Shown one piece after another: positions 24,592 through 36,399 of a stretch of DNA of 64,000 bases. Position numbers and translations under genes: made by a program. The notes below the pieces were generated by a model that saw nothing but the letters and a program-made list of their open reading frames with translations, had not been told where the DNA came from and made no database searches. Numbering within the stretch: position 1 is the first letter of the stretch; the number at the start of each line of letters is the position of its first letter. Source of the stretch: Adineta ricciae (Eukaryota; Rotifera; Eurotatoria; Adinetida; Adinetidae); the NCBI GenBank assembly GCA_905250025.1, contig CAJNOJ010000292.1, positions 1 through 64,000 on the forward strand, in the 5' to 3' direction.

Positions 24592-27045
24592 ACGAGGATA
24601 TTGATGGTGCAACACTAGCTTTGTTTGAACAAAATGATATCAATCAAATCTTTCCACGAATAAAAGATCGTGTCAAATTCACACATGAACGTGCCAAACT
24701 AATTGCAAGTCTTAATGAACGACAGGAACGTCAAGATGCACTGGTAATTGATACATTCGATTCTGAACCAATACGCCTTCGATCGTATTCTGGATCAGAT
24801 AACAATGATACGCATAATTCACTGAATGAAAATGAAAATATCACAGATAATAATGACCAATCATCTGTAAACTCAAATTCTTCACCTAATGATCATGAAG
24901 ATATGAATACTCGTGGTCTACTACCGCATGAATATGAAGGACCAGAATTGACAGATAGAATGAAAGAATATGTTGATCGGAGTGATTTCTCAAAATCCAA
25001 TCCACATACAAAAATGCGTGGAGACTTGTTAAGTTTGCTTTTTGAAGATGTTACAAAATCTCATCAATTACTGTAAGAAATTTTCAAAAAGGAGGTTTTC
25101 AAACTTTGTGCATTTTTTTATTTAGCTATCCTAGTAATGATGAATATCTTACAATGGCAAAATGTTTGGTAAAGAAACTTCGTATTCCTTCAGCTATGCA
25201 ACGTAGTTCAGTTGTAAGAGAAAAGTAGCTGATAAAAATAATGTAATATTTTCCTTCGTTTCAGAAAGATTGGCACGAGTCAATAAAACAAAAGTTCAAA
25301 CGTGAACGTAAACCTTTACAAATTAGCAGTGAATTAGTTAAACGAAAGCAACAAATTTATGGCAATGGAAAAACTAACGGGAGACCAAAGAAAAAAAGTG
25401 CCATTTCACAAGCTGAACGTCGTACACTCGATATAGTGAGTTTTTATTTAACACTAAATAGTGTGTTATATGACTTTTCGTAGCCACTTATCAATTTAGC
25501 TGATCGAGAGAATCAAAACTTGCTGGACATTGTTAATCAGATGAAAATACAATTGCAGCAAGATGATCTCGATGATGATCTGCTTCGTAATCTTTGGAAA
25601 CAATCATTCAACATACGTCGTCTATGTATACGTGAATTAGCAATAGATGAAATATTAGAACGTTTTCCAGGATATCGTTGCTCAAAGTTGGTAAGCATTA
25701 TCGATTATACATGAAGGGCTACTGTTTTCCAAAAATGAGAAATACTTTCCAACGAATTATTTCGATGAGTGAGACCTTTTCAATGGATCTATTTGATAGG
25801 TTATAATGTGCTTCTTTCATAGCGAGATATTTCAGTCATTGTTTTCTATTCACAATCATTTATGTTCACTGGAAATTTTGAGGTAGTATTCTATATTCAG
25901 ATCAATTGAGTTGTATTGTCACTGTAATTTAAGCTCAGAAACCTTATCTTTTCAAGTTAAAAGGTCCAGGTTAATATGCGAATATTTTTTTCACACAAAG
26001 ATAGTCAAGACCATACATCAATAAAAGTTTTATAACATAAGTCGTCCTAGTTTCCATAGATTGCTGTCATCTTAACTTTACTTTTAGATCTTGGCTGAAG
26101 TTAAAGACACCAGTGGAGTTGATATCGAAGAGAATGTTAATGTTTTGTTACCAACGCTTTTTGATCATATACCTGATAACGATCATTTTCTATCAGGTAT
26201 AGTTTTGAAAAACTCTAATAACTCAATTGAGTCGAAATTTATTACGCATTGTGAAGTGATTTCTTACTCTTTCACACTTTGAGATAAAATTTTGTCACGG
26301 TAATAATTTTCCAAGCTGAAATATGGGATCACTTTTTCCTTTACTGAACAATTATTAATTGTTTGAGTGAAGATATATCTGCCAGTTGGAAAGAAAGATT
26401 CAACTGATCGTCTTTGATACGCTTGATTTTGAGAAAACGAAGTTTATTTTCAATTAATATTAAAATTTGGTTTATTTCCAATTTAGATGCTTTACCTATT
26501 CGAACAATTCGTACTCTTTGCAAATTCTTTGGTGATTCACTTGGTAATGTGTTAACACATCAGGTAAACTACCCGTAGAACTTTCAGCTGTCGAAACTAT
26601 GCATTTGAAAATTCTTTTACAGGAAGTCCTTACACCTTACCCATGCATAAAGGTGCTCGATGATAAATTCGAAATTTATCTCGATTTCTGTCTGGTAACA
26701 CAAACCAATTCGTGCTCGACAGCTCTGGCGCTTCTAATGTCATTGTATTACGTTTTTGAAGTTCAATTTGGCCATCACAATCGATGTTCTCGTTTACTTT
26801 ATGGTGTTTTATTCGAAGATTCTCACTATCTTAATAAAGGACTGAAAACTACGATCAACAGTTGGAAATACAAAATTGTTAATCATTCATTTATCAAACG
26901 AAAAGCGGTGGTTACAAATCTGGTAGAAAACTTGATTCAACCACCGACTACGATTAAACATGTTTCATCGACAGCTAATGTCCCGAATGAAGTAATTGTT
27001 CTAATTCAACTCGATAGAAAAATACGTATAGCTTCTGTGTGTTGA
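24592..27045 (+). CDS. SAM-domain multi-exon protein (SAMD3-like), N-terminal exon not found
   Basis: Seven exons splice in phase: 24592-25072, 25126-25213, 25265-25435, 25484-25690, 26088-26196, 26487-26563 and 26623-27045. The first exon starts mid-SAM domain (DIDGATLALFEQNDINQIFP) with a preceding TTTAG acceptor, so an upstream exon is missing or unrecognised. Then come an acidic linker, YPSNDEYLTMAKCLVKKL, W-(x)6-KFKRERK and a C-terminal domain (EVLTPYPCIKVLDDKFEIYL). This order resembles SAM-containing proteins that are multicopy in fish genomes. A possible last exon at 27496-27972 is phase-compatible through a weak donor at 27037 or with exon six, giving a Ser-rich tail ending in a basic KRSRRN motif. 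The partner gene upstream and the shared orientation suggest co-mobilised or co-functioning proteins. Confidence 0.6.
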
Positions 27046-27495
27046 AAACTCAACCATAGTAATCCGTTTCTTGAGTAGACAAAAAAATCAAACTAGACTA
27101 GATAATTCACGTTTGACAAAATAATCTCCATCTACAAAATTACAATTCACATATTTTCATTCATTATTTATTAACTATTAGAAAACTGATCGTTATCCTT
27201 CATCTTTCGATTACAATTTTTCATATACCTACCGAATCACATCCCTTCGTAATTCAAGAGGTGATATAAGACATCTGAAAAGTACTTCTTTGTATATCTT
27301 TCTTCAAATATTATAGACAAGATCGTGTTTCTCATGGAACCTTGATAGTATATTTTCTTACGTTTCATGATTACACAGAAGAGGAATCCAGAATTTCTTC
27401 GAGATCATCATCGTTCGAATAAATGATCTAGTTTTCTTCATATTTCCCCATTTGCTAGTTTGTCTATAAAATAACTTCTTTTTCTATTCCTTTAG

Positions 27496-27972
27496 GCTAT
27501 CAATGAATCACCTGAACAATTTGATCCCGGACAGTCGAATTCATCTTGTTTCAATGGTAACACATCAACAGATCTTGACAAAGAAAACATAAACGAAGAT
27601 GAAGCTGAACGTGAATCTGATCAATCATTAGTTATTGATGAAAGTAGTTTTCATCATACTTCACCTATAAATCGTCCCATTCTTGCCTCAAAATCAAATT
27701 TATCAATTATTATGGAAACAGCATCCGCAGCACCAATCGATATTGCAGATACTTATTTTAACTCAAATTCCCAAAAGATTCATCAAGTTAATGCATCTCA
27801 AATGTCATCATTAGCTCAAGAATCTCAACTCTCAACTGTTTTCGAAGAAAATCAACACAAATCTTCTTCATCTATAACTAGAAAACGTAAAGGAAATCCG
27901 GCATCGACTTCATCGATCACCGCAGTAAAATCCTCTGAACGACTTGCAATTAAACGTAGTCGTCGGAACTGA
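27496..27972 (+). CDS. Ser-rich exon with basic nuclear-localisation-like tail
   Basis: An open frame preceded by a TTCCTTTAG acceptor and opening AINESPEQFDPGQSN. It is rich in Ser, Asn and Asp and ends in ITRKRKG...LAIKRSRRN, which looks like a nuclear localisation signal. It is probably the terminal exon of the SAM-domain gene, either after shortening exon seven or as an alternative last exon. It has no recognised domain of its own. Confidence 0.4.
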   Translation, partial: AINESPEQFDPGQSNSSCFNGNTSTDLDKENINEDEAERESDQSLVIDESSFHHTSPINRPILASKSNLSIIMETASAAPIDIADTYFNSNSQKIHQVNASQMSSLAQESQLSTVFEENQHKSSSSITRKRKGNPASTSSITAVKSSERLAIKRSRRN

Positions 27973-28535
27973 TTCTTTCGTGGACTTTCCACTTGCATTT
28001 CCTTCTTCTTAATACCTTCATTTATTCTTGTTTTCTTATTTTAATTACTATTTTATTGTCTTTTTACGCGCATTAAGAGAAAGAAGAAGAAATTTTTAGC
28101 TATCAGAATGATTTCCATGCTTGTCAGAATCGAATTGTTTCGAACAACCAAATTTGCAACAAATGCATCTCAGTAGGCCAGTAGCATCCTATGTCTTGCA
28201 TTGATCCAAGTTCGCTTTACCTCATCTCGCCAGCCCCATGACAAAGACGCGAGTTCAACAATCGTAGGCTTCACAACTGGTAACTGACGTATACGCCAAA
28301 ACCAGTCTTCAATTCACCCCGAAAATCTAAAACATGCATACCACTTTCTCGTTCTCCATCCGAGTTTTCTTGTACCACCTATTCGCCGACTGTATAAAAC
28401 GATCTCAGTATTTTTTCATCGCCTACTCAGCTACAGCCATTGTCCTTCGTCCGCCGCCTATTCGAATATGTCTGTAGTCAGAATGAGTTGAGATAAGGTC
28501 TCATACGCTATTGGACTATACAATAGTCATAGAAG

Positions 28536-28630
28536 NNNNNNNNNNNNNNNNNNNNNNNNNNNNNNNNNNNNNNNNNNNNNNNNNNNNNNNNNNNNNNNNN
28601 NNNNNNNNNNNNNNNNNNNNNNNNNNNNNN
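28536..28630. other. Assembly gap (95 N)
   Basis: A run of 95 undetermined bases directly adjoining a partial LTR; the gap hides the other end of that LTR. Confidence 0.99.
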
Positions 28631-28733
28631 CTTATATAGAGAAGAGGAAAGAGAGATATGACCCGGAGATAATATGATATAGAGGTGAGAGAATAAAGAA
28701 TAGAAAGAGATGAACGATATCATTATCGTTACA
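28631..28733 (-). mobile_element. Partial LTR, same family as the solo LTR at 7.4 kb
   Basis: The reverse complement begins TGTAACGATAATGATATC and continues with the same CT-rich block and TATATAAG as the LTR at 7435-7640. The other end is lost in the adjoining assembly gap, so whether it is a solo LTR cannot be decided. No internal retroelement domains were seen on either side. Confidence 0.75.
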
Positions 28734-29354
28734 AGGTGACCATAGATGATAGAAACATCTCGGTGTTAAAGTTTAGAGGCCGCAGAAATATTTTTTCGAA
28801 TCCTTTAGGAAAGAAAGTTGTGTCATTGGGGAGGGATGTATTACTTATATTTTATAAAGGGGCCTATCGCATGAGTCCCTCCAATCTCCCTTGGACTATG
28901 GTAGAGAAGTGATAATGTACTTGTGAGCGTGTCGCTATGAAGAAGATGAGAGTAACGTAAGAGTGGAGACGATGGAGCGAATCATTTATTGAAAAAAAAT
29001 CATCGGTATAAATATCATGAAGAACAAAGACATCGAGATGATGAAATGTCACAAAGGAAAAAGATGACGACATGAATCTAAACACTAGAAAAGATGATGA
29101 CAGGAGTATGAACTAGAGAGAGAGAGAAAGAGAAGGAAAGAGATGATGAAATGTCCAGTATATGTCATCATCTGTTAACAGAACACATAACAGCTGTGAA
29201 CATATGTGACATATACGAAGAACAGGAAAATACACACGTACGAAAGACATATATGAAGAACGAAAGAAAAGAACACAAGAGGATGATCTATATCATCCTC
29301 TAACAGTACTATTGATACCATGATTTCTTACTGGTGCTCTCCACTGAAAGAGAT

Positions 29355-29560
29355 TGTTCCCTTTTCTGAAAGAAAGGATTATAGCGTCATAAATTTGGTC
29401 GTTGAAATACAAAAAGTTTGCTTGTTTGCATAATCCAATCAGATTGCAGCATTCAATAAATAAATAAATGAAAACTTAACCATAGTCATTTGCAAACGAT
29501 TGATGAAAGGTTTTCGTGATCGAGGATCTCGAATCTGAGGGTAGCTTCTTTTATAATGGA
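29355..29560 (+). repeat. Old dispersed repeat family, copy 1
   Basis: It begins with a short hairpin TTCCCTTTTCTGAAAGAAAGG followed by ATTATAGCGT, then a CCAATCAGA-like core and GATCGAGGATCTCGAATCTG. Related blocks in the same order and orientation occur near 30337 and 31796. The boundaries are approximate. Confidence 0.55.
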
Positions 29561-30336
29561 ATAAGTGAACAAGTTAGTTCTTAGATATAGAACAACTGAT
29601 CGGCAGAAAATATTAGGCAATGGTGGAATTATTGGATGAATATTGTTGAATTGGAGTCCTGTTGTTTGGTTCACTGTCACAAACAAGAATTTTTTTTTAG
29701 AGAAATGCAACGATGGCAGGATATGAAAATAGTCTTGGAACTGATCATATCATGTTCTTATGGTCATAAAGCCTTTTAGACTATCATGAATACCGATGAA
29801 TGATGCTATTTATATTAAAAATTCGTGTTTTTAAATTTCCTCATGGTTTGTATCGTGTCTCCTTTGTAATATAGGTTTCCGGTTTGAGTTCACCATTATA
29901 GTTTGATCAAACATGGCTGATTTATTAGTACATTGCTTCGAAACTCTATAGAATTGGATACTGTGTATTTTTGGCAAATATTTTGAGAGTAATAGAAATA
30001 GTGACAATGCATAAATTTCAAGTATAAGATATTAACAGAAAGCGCTAATTAAAGCAAATAGACAGATACTTGCTACAGTTACATAAATGAAAATTACAAG
30101 CATAGAAAACAAATTCAACTCCGTTGTAAAAAATTTTTGCAGTTTTTTTAATCTATAGAAGTATGATTCTTGAGGTTGCATTAGTTGGTTGTGTATGATA
30201 ATGGTTTTTTTCTATGAAAAAGGATATTGAAACATACTATTTCGTAACTATGTGATCTAGATGCGGAAAAGTGTACTGTTTGATGGTAAATACATTTGTA
30301 ATTGCTGATGGCTTTTGGCACACAATTCCTTTTATT

Positions 30337-30625
30337 TTATTCCCTTGTGTAAAAGAAAGGGTTATACAGCGGTTAAATTCATGGCTCGAAAAGCTTAAAG
30401 TTTGTCTGTCTGTTTGTCCTATCCAATCAGACAGCAGCATTTCTTGAGTCAATGAAAATTACCGATAAAAGCCAGAAAGTGACTACTACCGATGTAACGG
30501 AGGTCGGAGATCTCAATTAGCTAATTACCAACTAGGGAAGTAAAAATTTTTTTGTTGCCGAATAAGGGTCGACCGAAGAGTAACCGAAGTCGGAGATCCC
30601 GAATCTGTTGTTAGTTTTTCTTTAT
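30337..30625 (+). repeat. Old dispersed repeat family, copy 2
   Basis: Same order of blocks as copy 1: TTCCCTTGTGTAAAAGAAAGG, GTTATACAGCGGTTAAA, CCAATCAGACAGCAGCA, and GTCGGAGATCCCGAATCTG near the end. The last motif occurs twice here (about 30504 and 30590), suggesting an internal duplication. Confidence 0.55.
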
Positions 30626-30746
30626 TCGTTAAGGTGCGGCTTCTTCCTTTCTCTTTTCACAACAGATACGTTTCTGAATATTTTCTAAATTCTTGTGTAG
30701 GAGATAGTAGGTTAAGCACTATGGCTGGGTATGATGGAATACAACC

Positions 30747-30847
30747 GAGAATGTCCTTGTGTTTTTCGTCTTTCTGCATGAGTATATCAGAAGAACGAAA
30801 AAGAAAAGGACGCTTCGTTCGAGCACATTGGAAAAGGATAATCTTGA
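30747..30847. mobile_element. Diverged palindromic MITE (relative of 34544-34678)
   Basis: Left end GAGAATGTCCTT and right end AAAGGATAATCTTGA match the ends of the MITE at 34544-34678, and the centre has the same TTTTTCGTC...ACGAAAAAG fold. The inverted arms are imperfect, so this is an older copy. Confidence 0.5.
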
Positions 30848-31795
30848 CTGGTTACCGTAAGGCAGACATGTGCAAGGCATCAGCTTTTTGATCCAAGTCG
30901 AAGATGGACTTGACTTGGTTTGAGTCAAGACAAAAATCGAGTTGACTTCCCATATCTGGCGTCAGTTCACTACATAAGTTCTTCTATGATTCTTAATTAA
31001 AATTTTTTTGATACTTTTAGGCCTAAAATTAATACTAAACTGCATAAAACACTTCGATATATTTATACAGTTTTGGACTTGACTTGTCCATGTCTGCCAT
31101 AAGATGTGTGCGAAGATAGTTGTTTAGATATTTGCACCAAAAGACTTTAGTATATCTCATATGATGATATTTACAATTTAAGAGATCAGAAGAAATAGTA
31201 TGAAGTTAATAGAGTTTTTTTTCACGCTGCAACACATGCTGTCTTTCGATAGGATTTTAGTGGAAGTAGGTCTCCAAAAGTATAGCCGTCAGTGTAGTTC
31301 TATATTATTACCTATAGGGACAACGACCAGGCAAATACTAATTTGAACATATCAGACACTATGATGGATACTTTTTAAAAGCCAAATCATAAGATAAACG
31401 TCTCTTTCTACTTTCTTTTGGTAATCAAATGCATGACAAGTCTCTAATTTAGAAGCCAAAATGACGGGAAACGTAGTCAGTCACTTTGAAAATTAATCAA
31501 AAGTGAAAGGCATAGTAGGGATAATCATGGGAACGACTAGGTGTTTGTATGAGAAGTGTTTTAGCAAATGAAATGGGCATGAGTGAAAGACAGACAAACT
31601 ATGAGATGGATAGATCATTGAAATACAATAGGTTTTATTTGTCACTTGAGAAACACAGGGGAGCTGATAGTACATTTAGTAGAGAACAAGGGGCCGTCGC
31701 GCCGTATTATTTCTAAGCGCAGTAGAAAGATTTTCAAATATCTGCTGTCTTTCGGATTAAACGGATTTTTCTCAATCAGATCAACTTTGATAGTT

Positions 31796-32095
31796 ATTCC
31801 CTTTCTGAAAGAAAGGATTATAGTCGCGTTAAAAATCGGTACAAGTTTGTTGGTACAAGCCAATCGGAAATAAGAACTTCTTAAATCATCGAAATCTACC
31901 CTTATTAGCTAGAAATCGACTACTAGATAAATAATCGAGATCGAAGAACTGGAATCTGAGATAAGTTTTAACTGGTTATTAACTATTAGTTACGTTCAGA
32001 CGAATTAGGGATGAACTATTAATGTACGCAGTGAGGGTTGACCGAACGGTAATTTAGGTCGGGGAGCTCACGGCTGAGGTTATTTTTGCATGAAA
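31796..32095 (+). repeat. Old dispersed repeat family, copy 3
   Basis: It opens TTCCCTTTCTGAAAGAAAGG and ATTATAGTCGCGTTAAA, then GCCAATCGGAAATAAG and GATCGAAGAACTGGAATCTG, and later GGTTGACCGAACGGTAATTT, which matches GGTCGACCGAAGAGTAACC of copy 2. Confidence 0.55.
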
Positions 32096-33639
32096 GCTTT
32101 CTGTCTCCTTTTTTCCGACACATGATCACTTTTCGTAGCCGATAGTGTTTTAAGCGGTAATATGTAGAACAAAATCTCATAGCTGACTGGCGTCCGATTG
32201 CTGGATCCCCATAGTCATCAGCATATTATTGAGATTACACACTTGTATAGACAGCTATATTATAGAAATATCATTTGGTGCAAGTCGATCAAAATAATGT
32301 TTACTTTGTCAAGTGTTGTTTTCGATAGCCGTAATAAAACAGAGACAGTGACTTTTTAAGAAGGACTAAAAGGGAATGGATTGATTAGCTTCGAAAGTGG
32401 TTCTAGATTAGATGAAAGAGCAAAAATGTACATGTAACGGCAAGCAGCGAGTGACCGACCAGAAGAAGGCCGACTAGCGATCAGTCGTTGATTTGAAGTA
32501 TAATATTTTAAAGAACTGATTTTCATATAAGTTTTAAGATTTCTTGGACGTAGAACTTAATCGTTGATCTCCAAAATAATATCTGGCAACTCTTTAAAGT
32601 TCTTCGTGGTGAAGAGAAGAATGAAATCTGTTTGCAGAAAATGATATACTTATGTAAAGTTTGTAAGCTTTCGATTATGAATTGATTTTCTAAAATGGCC
32701 TCATTTCTGGATAACATCTTCGTTCAAATGAAGTTAAGATAGTAAAACGAGTACGCATAGGAACGACTAGGCGTTTATTTAGGAATCTTAGAGAAGATAA
32801 AATAAGCGAATGGTCTAGTTCACTTGGTCGACAACTCATTTTCTCGACAGTCGTCAAGTCAAAGCAATTGATTGAAAAATCGTTAACACAAACAATGAGC
32901 GCCCGGAGAAGGTGGAGGTCAGAGAGTTCGTCGAGCAGATGGAGAAATGAAGATCCCGCAGCTGCTGCATATTACAAATCGAAACATTGCCTTTTATAGC
33001 CGACGACATGCAGTAACAGATAGACAAAGAGATTCACATGATATTGCTCGCAACAATGAGATAAACCCTGGACAGTAAGAGAGAGAAATTCAGAGGAGAC
33101 ACAAGATAATCACAAACAGAGAAAAGGCGAGATAATATCATCCGGAATAATCACTGAACAATGAGACACGTGATGATAACTAAACGGAGAGAAAACGTTT
33201 GAGTTCATCACCCTCGCCCACCCTTATTTTCGAGAAATTTGAATTCTTTTGACTTCAAGAATGTGTCGGCCACATGACTGTCGCTCAAATGAATGCGCCA
33301 CTAAGCGAAAGTAAATCGAATTTTTGTTTTGAATAGTGGGAAGAGAGTCGATGAATAAACGTTTACAAACATTGTTCCCTTTGCCTATTTCTTTGAACAG
33401 ATGGATTCAAAGTAATTTCTCATGAATACAGTAGAAAAGAATAAATATGACTTCAACTCGAAGTCGCTTAGTTGAAATCCAAATGAGTTTTTATCTACTA
33501 TTTTTTAAATTCTTTCAGAAAAGGGTCAGCGAATCCAACGGATGAGCGCTACTTGTTTAATATTTGTTACTTTTTTCCTTCTAGATATCTTACATGCAAA
33601 TGTGTCGATCCAGATTTCTGAACTATAAAATATATTGCT

Positions 33640-34150
33640 TTAAATAATAGTACTGAACCAATTACTACGATGCCTCTATGCAATGCAACTGATTTATGTT
33701 ATGAAGAAGTAACTGATTGATTTCAACTGAGTGTCGAACTTTGAGATCTTTAGTGTTCCAATGAAATACATAATTGTACATCCACAAAGTTTAATACAGG
33801 ATTTTCGTCACCTACAGCACCATTTTCATGGATAATAGATGATATTAAAGAGTTTGTAAATTCGTTGAATGTACCATTATCAGAGAATTGGGAGGAATCA
33901 CGGCGAACAGAAATTCCAAATAGTTATGTTCCTATTGATTTTGCCTGTGAATCATTTATGGTCGAACGTTTCGAGCAATCATAATCTATCAGTTTTGTAG
34001 ATCTGATTTCTACTATTGGTGAACGTACAAGTCTATGGATTGAGATCGGTTCTTTTATCATCAATGGAAATTATCGAAATGCTCAATCGTCTTATTCGAT
34101 TTCATGGTTGTTCTATTACGCCAAAGAATAGGATCCGAATATAATATACA
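33640..34150 (+). pseudogene. DEG/ENaC/ASIC-type sodium-channel pseudogene
   Basis: In one frame near 33800-34060 it reads FSWIIDDIKEFVNSLNVPLSE and, further on, FVDLISTIGERTSLWIE, which matches the pre-TM2/TM2 region of amiloride-sensitive channels (consensus DLLSxIGGxLGLWxG). A neighbouring frame then reads MEIIEMLNRLIRFHGCSIT, the usual continuation after TM2. Upstream is a Cys-containing stretch (TTMPLCNATDLCYEE) broken by stops. There are at least two stops and one frameshift, and no TM1 was found, so this is a C-terminal pseudogene fragment. The usual GxS selectivity region is not intact. Confidence 0.65.
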
Positions 34151-34372
34151 CTTTTAACTAAATCATAATTAGCGCCATTTTTATGTATACATTATCACCA
34201 GTCCCCAGTAGTTTACAAGTGAAATATTTCATTTTTCTTCTCACTTTATTGACAATGTTCTTTTAAATAACTATACTCAGAAAGAAAATTACCTTATTTG
34301 GATAAAGAATGACAGAAACTTGAAATATTTTCTAACTCTTATCGCTTAACAGGTGTCCGATACAATGGAACC

Positions 34373-34906
34373 ATGAGCTGCCTAATTCGAGTTATAATAT
34401 AAATGAAGATTCTGCTGCTTGTTGAAACTTCGAAAATAAATGAACAGAAGAAAAAGTAGACCTTTTGTTTATAGTAGAACTAGTTGTAATTTTGATTTGA
34501 TATATTTTCAGTTCATCTATATGATGCTGAATGCTGGTAACAGTCAAGAATGTCCTTTAGAAAATGTCCTTAGACGAAATATCCTTTTTCTTTTCGTCCT
34601 TTCATATAAGCTATATATGAGAGGACGAAAAGTCAGAGGACATTTTGTCCGAAGACATTTTCTAAAGGACATTCTTGAATGTATTCTATATGCTTTCCTG
34701 TAGATATAGAAATTGTTAGAAATAGATAGGAATAGATTTGTTTTAGTCTTACTTAATTATAACTCACATATACAGGTGCATCTATGTTTAAATATGAAGT
34801 GTAGGTATGAAATAAGTAAAACTATGTCCTCCTCCAACGCCAATTTTATGCTCAGATATATTTTTGAAATCTTCATTTATATTCGAACTCGCATTAGGCA
34901 GCTACT
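34373..34906. mobile_element. 534-bp non-autonomous DNA transposon with 10-bp target duplication
   Basis: The ends AGCTGCCTAATTCGAG (left) and CTCGCATTAGGCAGCT (right) are imperfect inverted repeats that extend about 36 bp inward to ATAAATGAAGAT. A 10-bp direct repeat CAATGGAACC flanks the element (34363-34372 and 34907-34916), suggesting a Mutator-like duplication length. It contains no transposase and carries a second, palindromic MITE inside. A shorter relative lies at 40238-40522. Confidence 0.65.
34544..34678. mobile_element. 135-bp palindromic MITE nested in another element
   Basis: Perfect 25-bp terminal inverted repeats (TCAAGAATGTCCTTTAGAAA inward) and further pairing inside (TTTTCGTCC with GGACGAAAA) make almost the whole element one hairpin with a loop near 34606-34617. 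It sits inside the 534-bp element, so it inserted later. No clear target duplication is visible at its ends. Confidence 0.7.
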
Positions 34907-35108
34907 CAATGGAACCTATGAATTTAACAGAAATCTAAAAAGCAATTGTAGATGAATAATTGAATAAGATGAAACAACTTGCAGAAAAGATGCTTTAATA
35001 GACATGAACACAGCAAACTGTGAAAATGACGAACATTTAAAATAAAGATTGGATCATGTTATTTTCAAATTTGCGTTAATGTTCATTCATGTAATTCTGT
35101 ATGATATT

Positions 35109-36396
35109 CTATTTTCCACACTCTGCACCATTTTTACTACTGACTTTGCCGTTGCAGCAACTTCTATAATAGGTATCATAGCCTTCTTTTCCGCAGCATT
35201 GTAGTTTCTGTCCATTGTTCAGTGTGCCATCGCAGCAGGTTGTATAATAAGGATCATAACCCTCCTTTCCACAACAATGAAGTTTCTGTCCGTTGTTGAG
35301 TGTACCATCGCAGCAGGTTGTATAATAAGGATCATAACCTTCCTTTCCACAACAATGAAGTTTCTGTCCGTTGTTGAGTGTACCATCGCAGCAGGTTGTA
35401 TAATAAGGATCATAACCTTCCTTTCCACAACAATGAAGTTTCTGTCCGTTGTTGAGTGTACCATCGCAGCAGGTTGTATAATAAGGATCATAACCTTCCT
35501 TTCCACAACAATGAAGTTTCTGTCCGTTGTTGAGTGTACCATTGCAGCAGGTTGTATAATAAGGATCATAACCTTCTTTTCCGCAGCATTGTAGTTTCTG
35601 TCCATTGTTCAGTGTACCATCGCAACAAGTGTAGTATGACGGGTCATATATTTCCATACCACAGCATTGCTGCTTAGCTCCTCTGTTTAGCTTACCATGG
35701 CAGCATGTATAAGATGATGGATCGTATGTTTCTGTACCGCAGCATTGTTGTTTGCTTCCGCTACTAACTTTACCATTGCAGCAAGTGGAGTATAGTGAAT
35801 TGTATGCTTCCGTACCACAACATTCTAGAGCACTTCCACTACTTAGTACACTATTACAGCAGGTGTACATTGATGAATTGTAGATTGTTGTTCCGCAACA
35901 CGATAGTCCTTTTTGTAATATGAGTACTCCATTACAACAACTATACATTGATGAGTTGTAAGCTGTTGTGCCACAACACGATTGATTATGACCTAACGTG
36001 AATACGCCATTACAACAGGTGCCGACTGATGAACTGTAGGCTGTTGTGCCACAACATAATTTTCCGCGTCCCAAAGTGAGTGCTCCATTGCAGCAGGTGT
36101 AAATCGATGCATCATAAGTTCCACATACACCATTTCTGCGCCTTAATTTAGAAGAAAAAGTGATTAAATTTGACGGGCGCAAAAGTATCCAGTAAAATCT
36201 GATTTGTTCATGGCTTAGGCCCATTATGATATGTACTCGTTTCGGAAATAAATACTTACGTTGGTTGTCCTTCGAACAAATTCAATACGAGAGTCTGATC
36301 ATCATTCTTACGAAGTTCCGCTGCGATTATTTTATCATTCACAAAACTGAAAATAAGTACTGTCAATATCCAGGCGAACGATGGCTTGTATTGCAT
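35109..36396 (-). CDS. Secreted galaxin-like protein with 13 Cys-Cys repeats
   Basis: Two exons on the minus strand, 36396-36260 and 36141-35109, join in phase (QPT|RRNGVC) across a 118-bp GTAAGT...AAG intron. Exon one supplies a signal peptide (MQYKPSFAWILTVLIFSFVN), so the upstream ATG at 36396 is preferred to the internal ATG at 36224. The body is about 13 copies of a 26-residue unit with two CC pairs (YDPYYTTCCDGTLNNGQKLH then CCG). Six or seven downstream units are nearly identical at DNA level (78-bp period), while the first six are diverged. Double-Cys repeats of this kind occur in coral galaxins and other extracellular-matrix proteins. Likely role: a disulfide-linked matrix or coat protein. 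The protein ends AECGK. Confidence 0.8.
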
Positions 36397-36399
36397 TTT

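Larger units (their letters stand above)
28734..33600. other. Gene-poor stretch with old dispersed repeats
   Basis: No gene is supported. A purine-rich tract (GAGAGAGAGAGAAAGAGAAGG) lies near 29116. Three diverged copies of a roughly 200-300 bp repeat start near 29355, 30337 and 31796, and a palindromic MITE relative lies at 30747-30847. Remaining open frames are short and cross-strand. Confidence 0.45.

Noticed and set aside
35277-35605. Repetitive frames antisense to or in other phases of the Cys-repeat gene
   Set aside because: Shadows of the 78-bp coding repeat; the spliced minus-strand frame has the signal peptide and Cys pattern.
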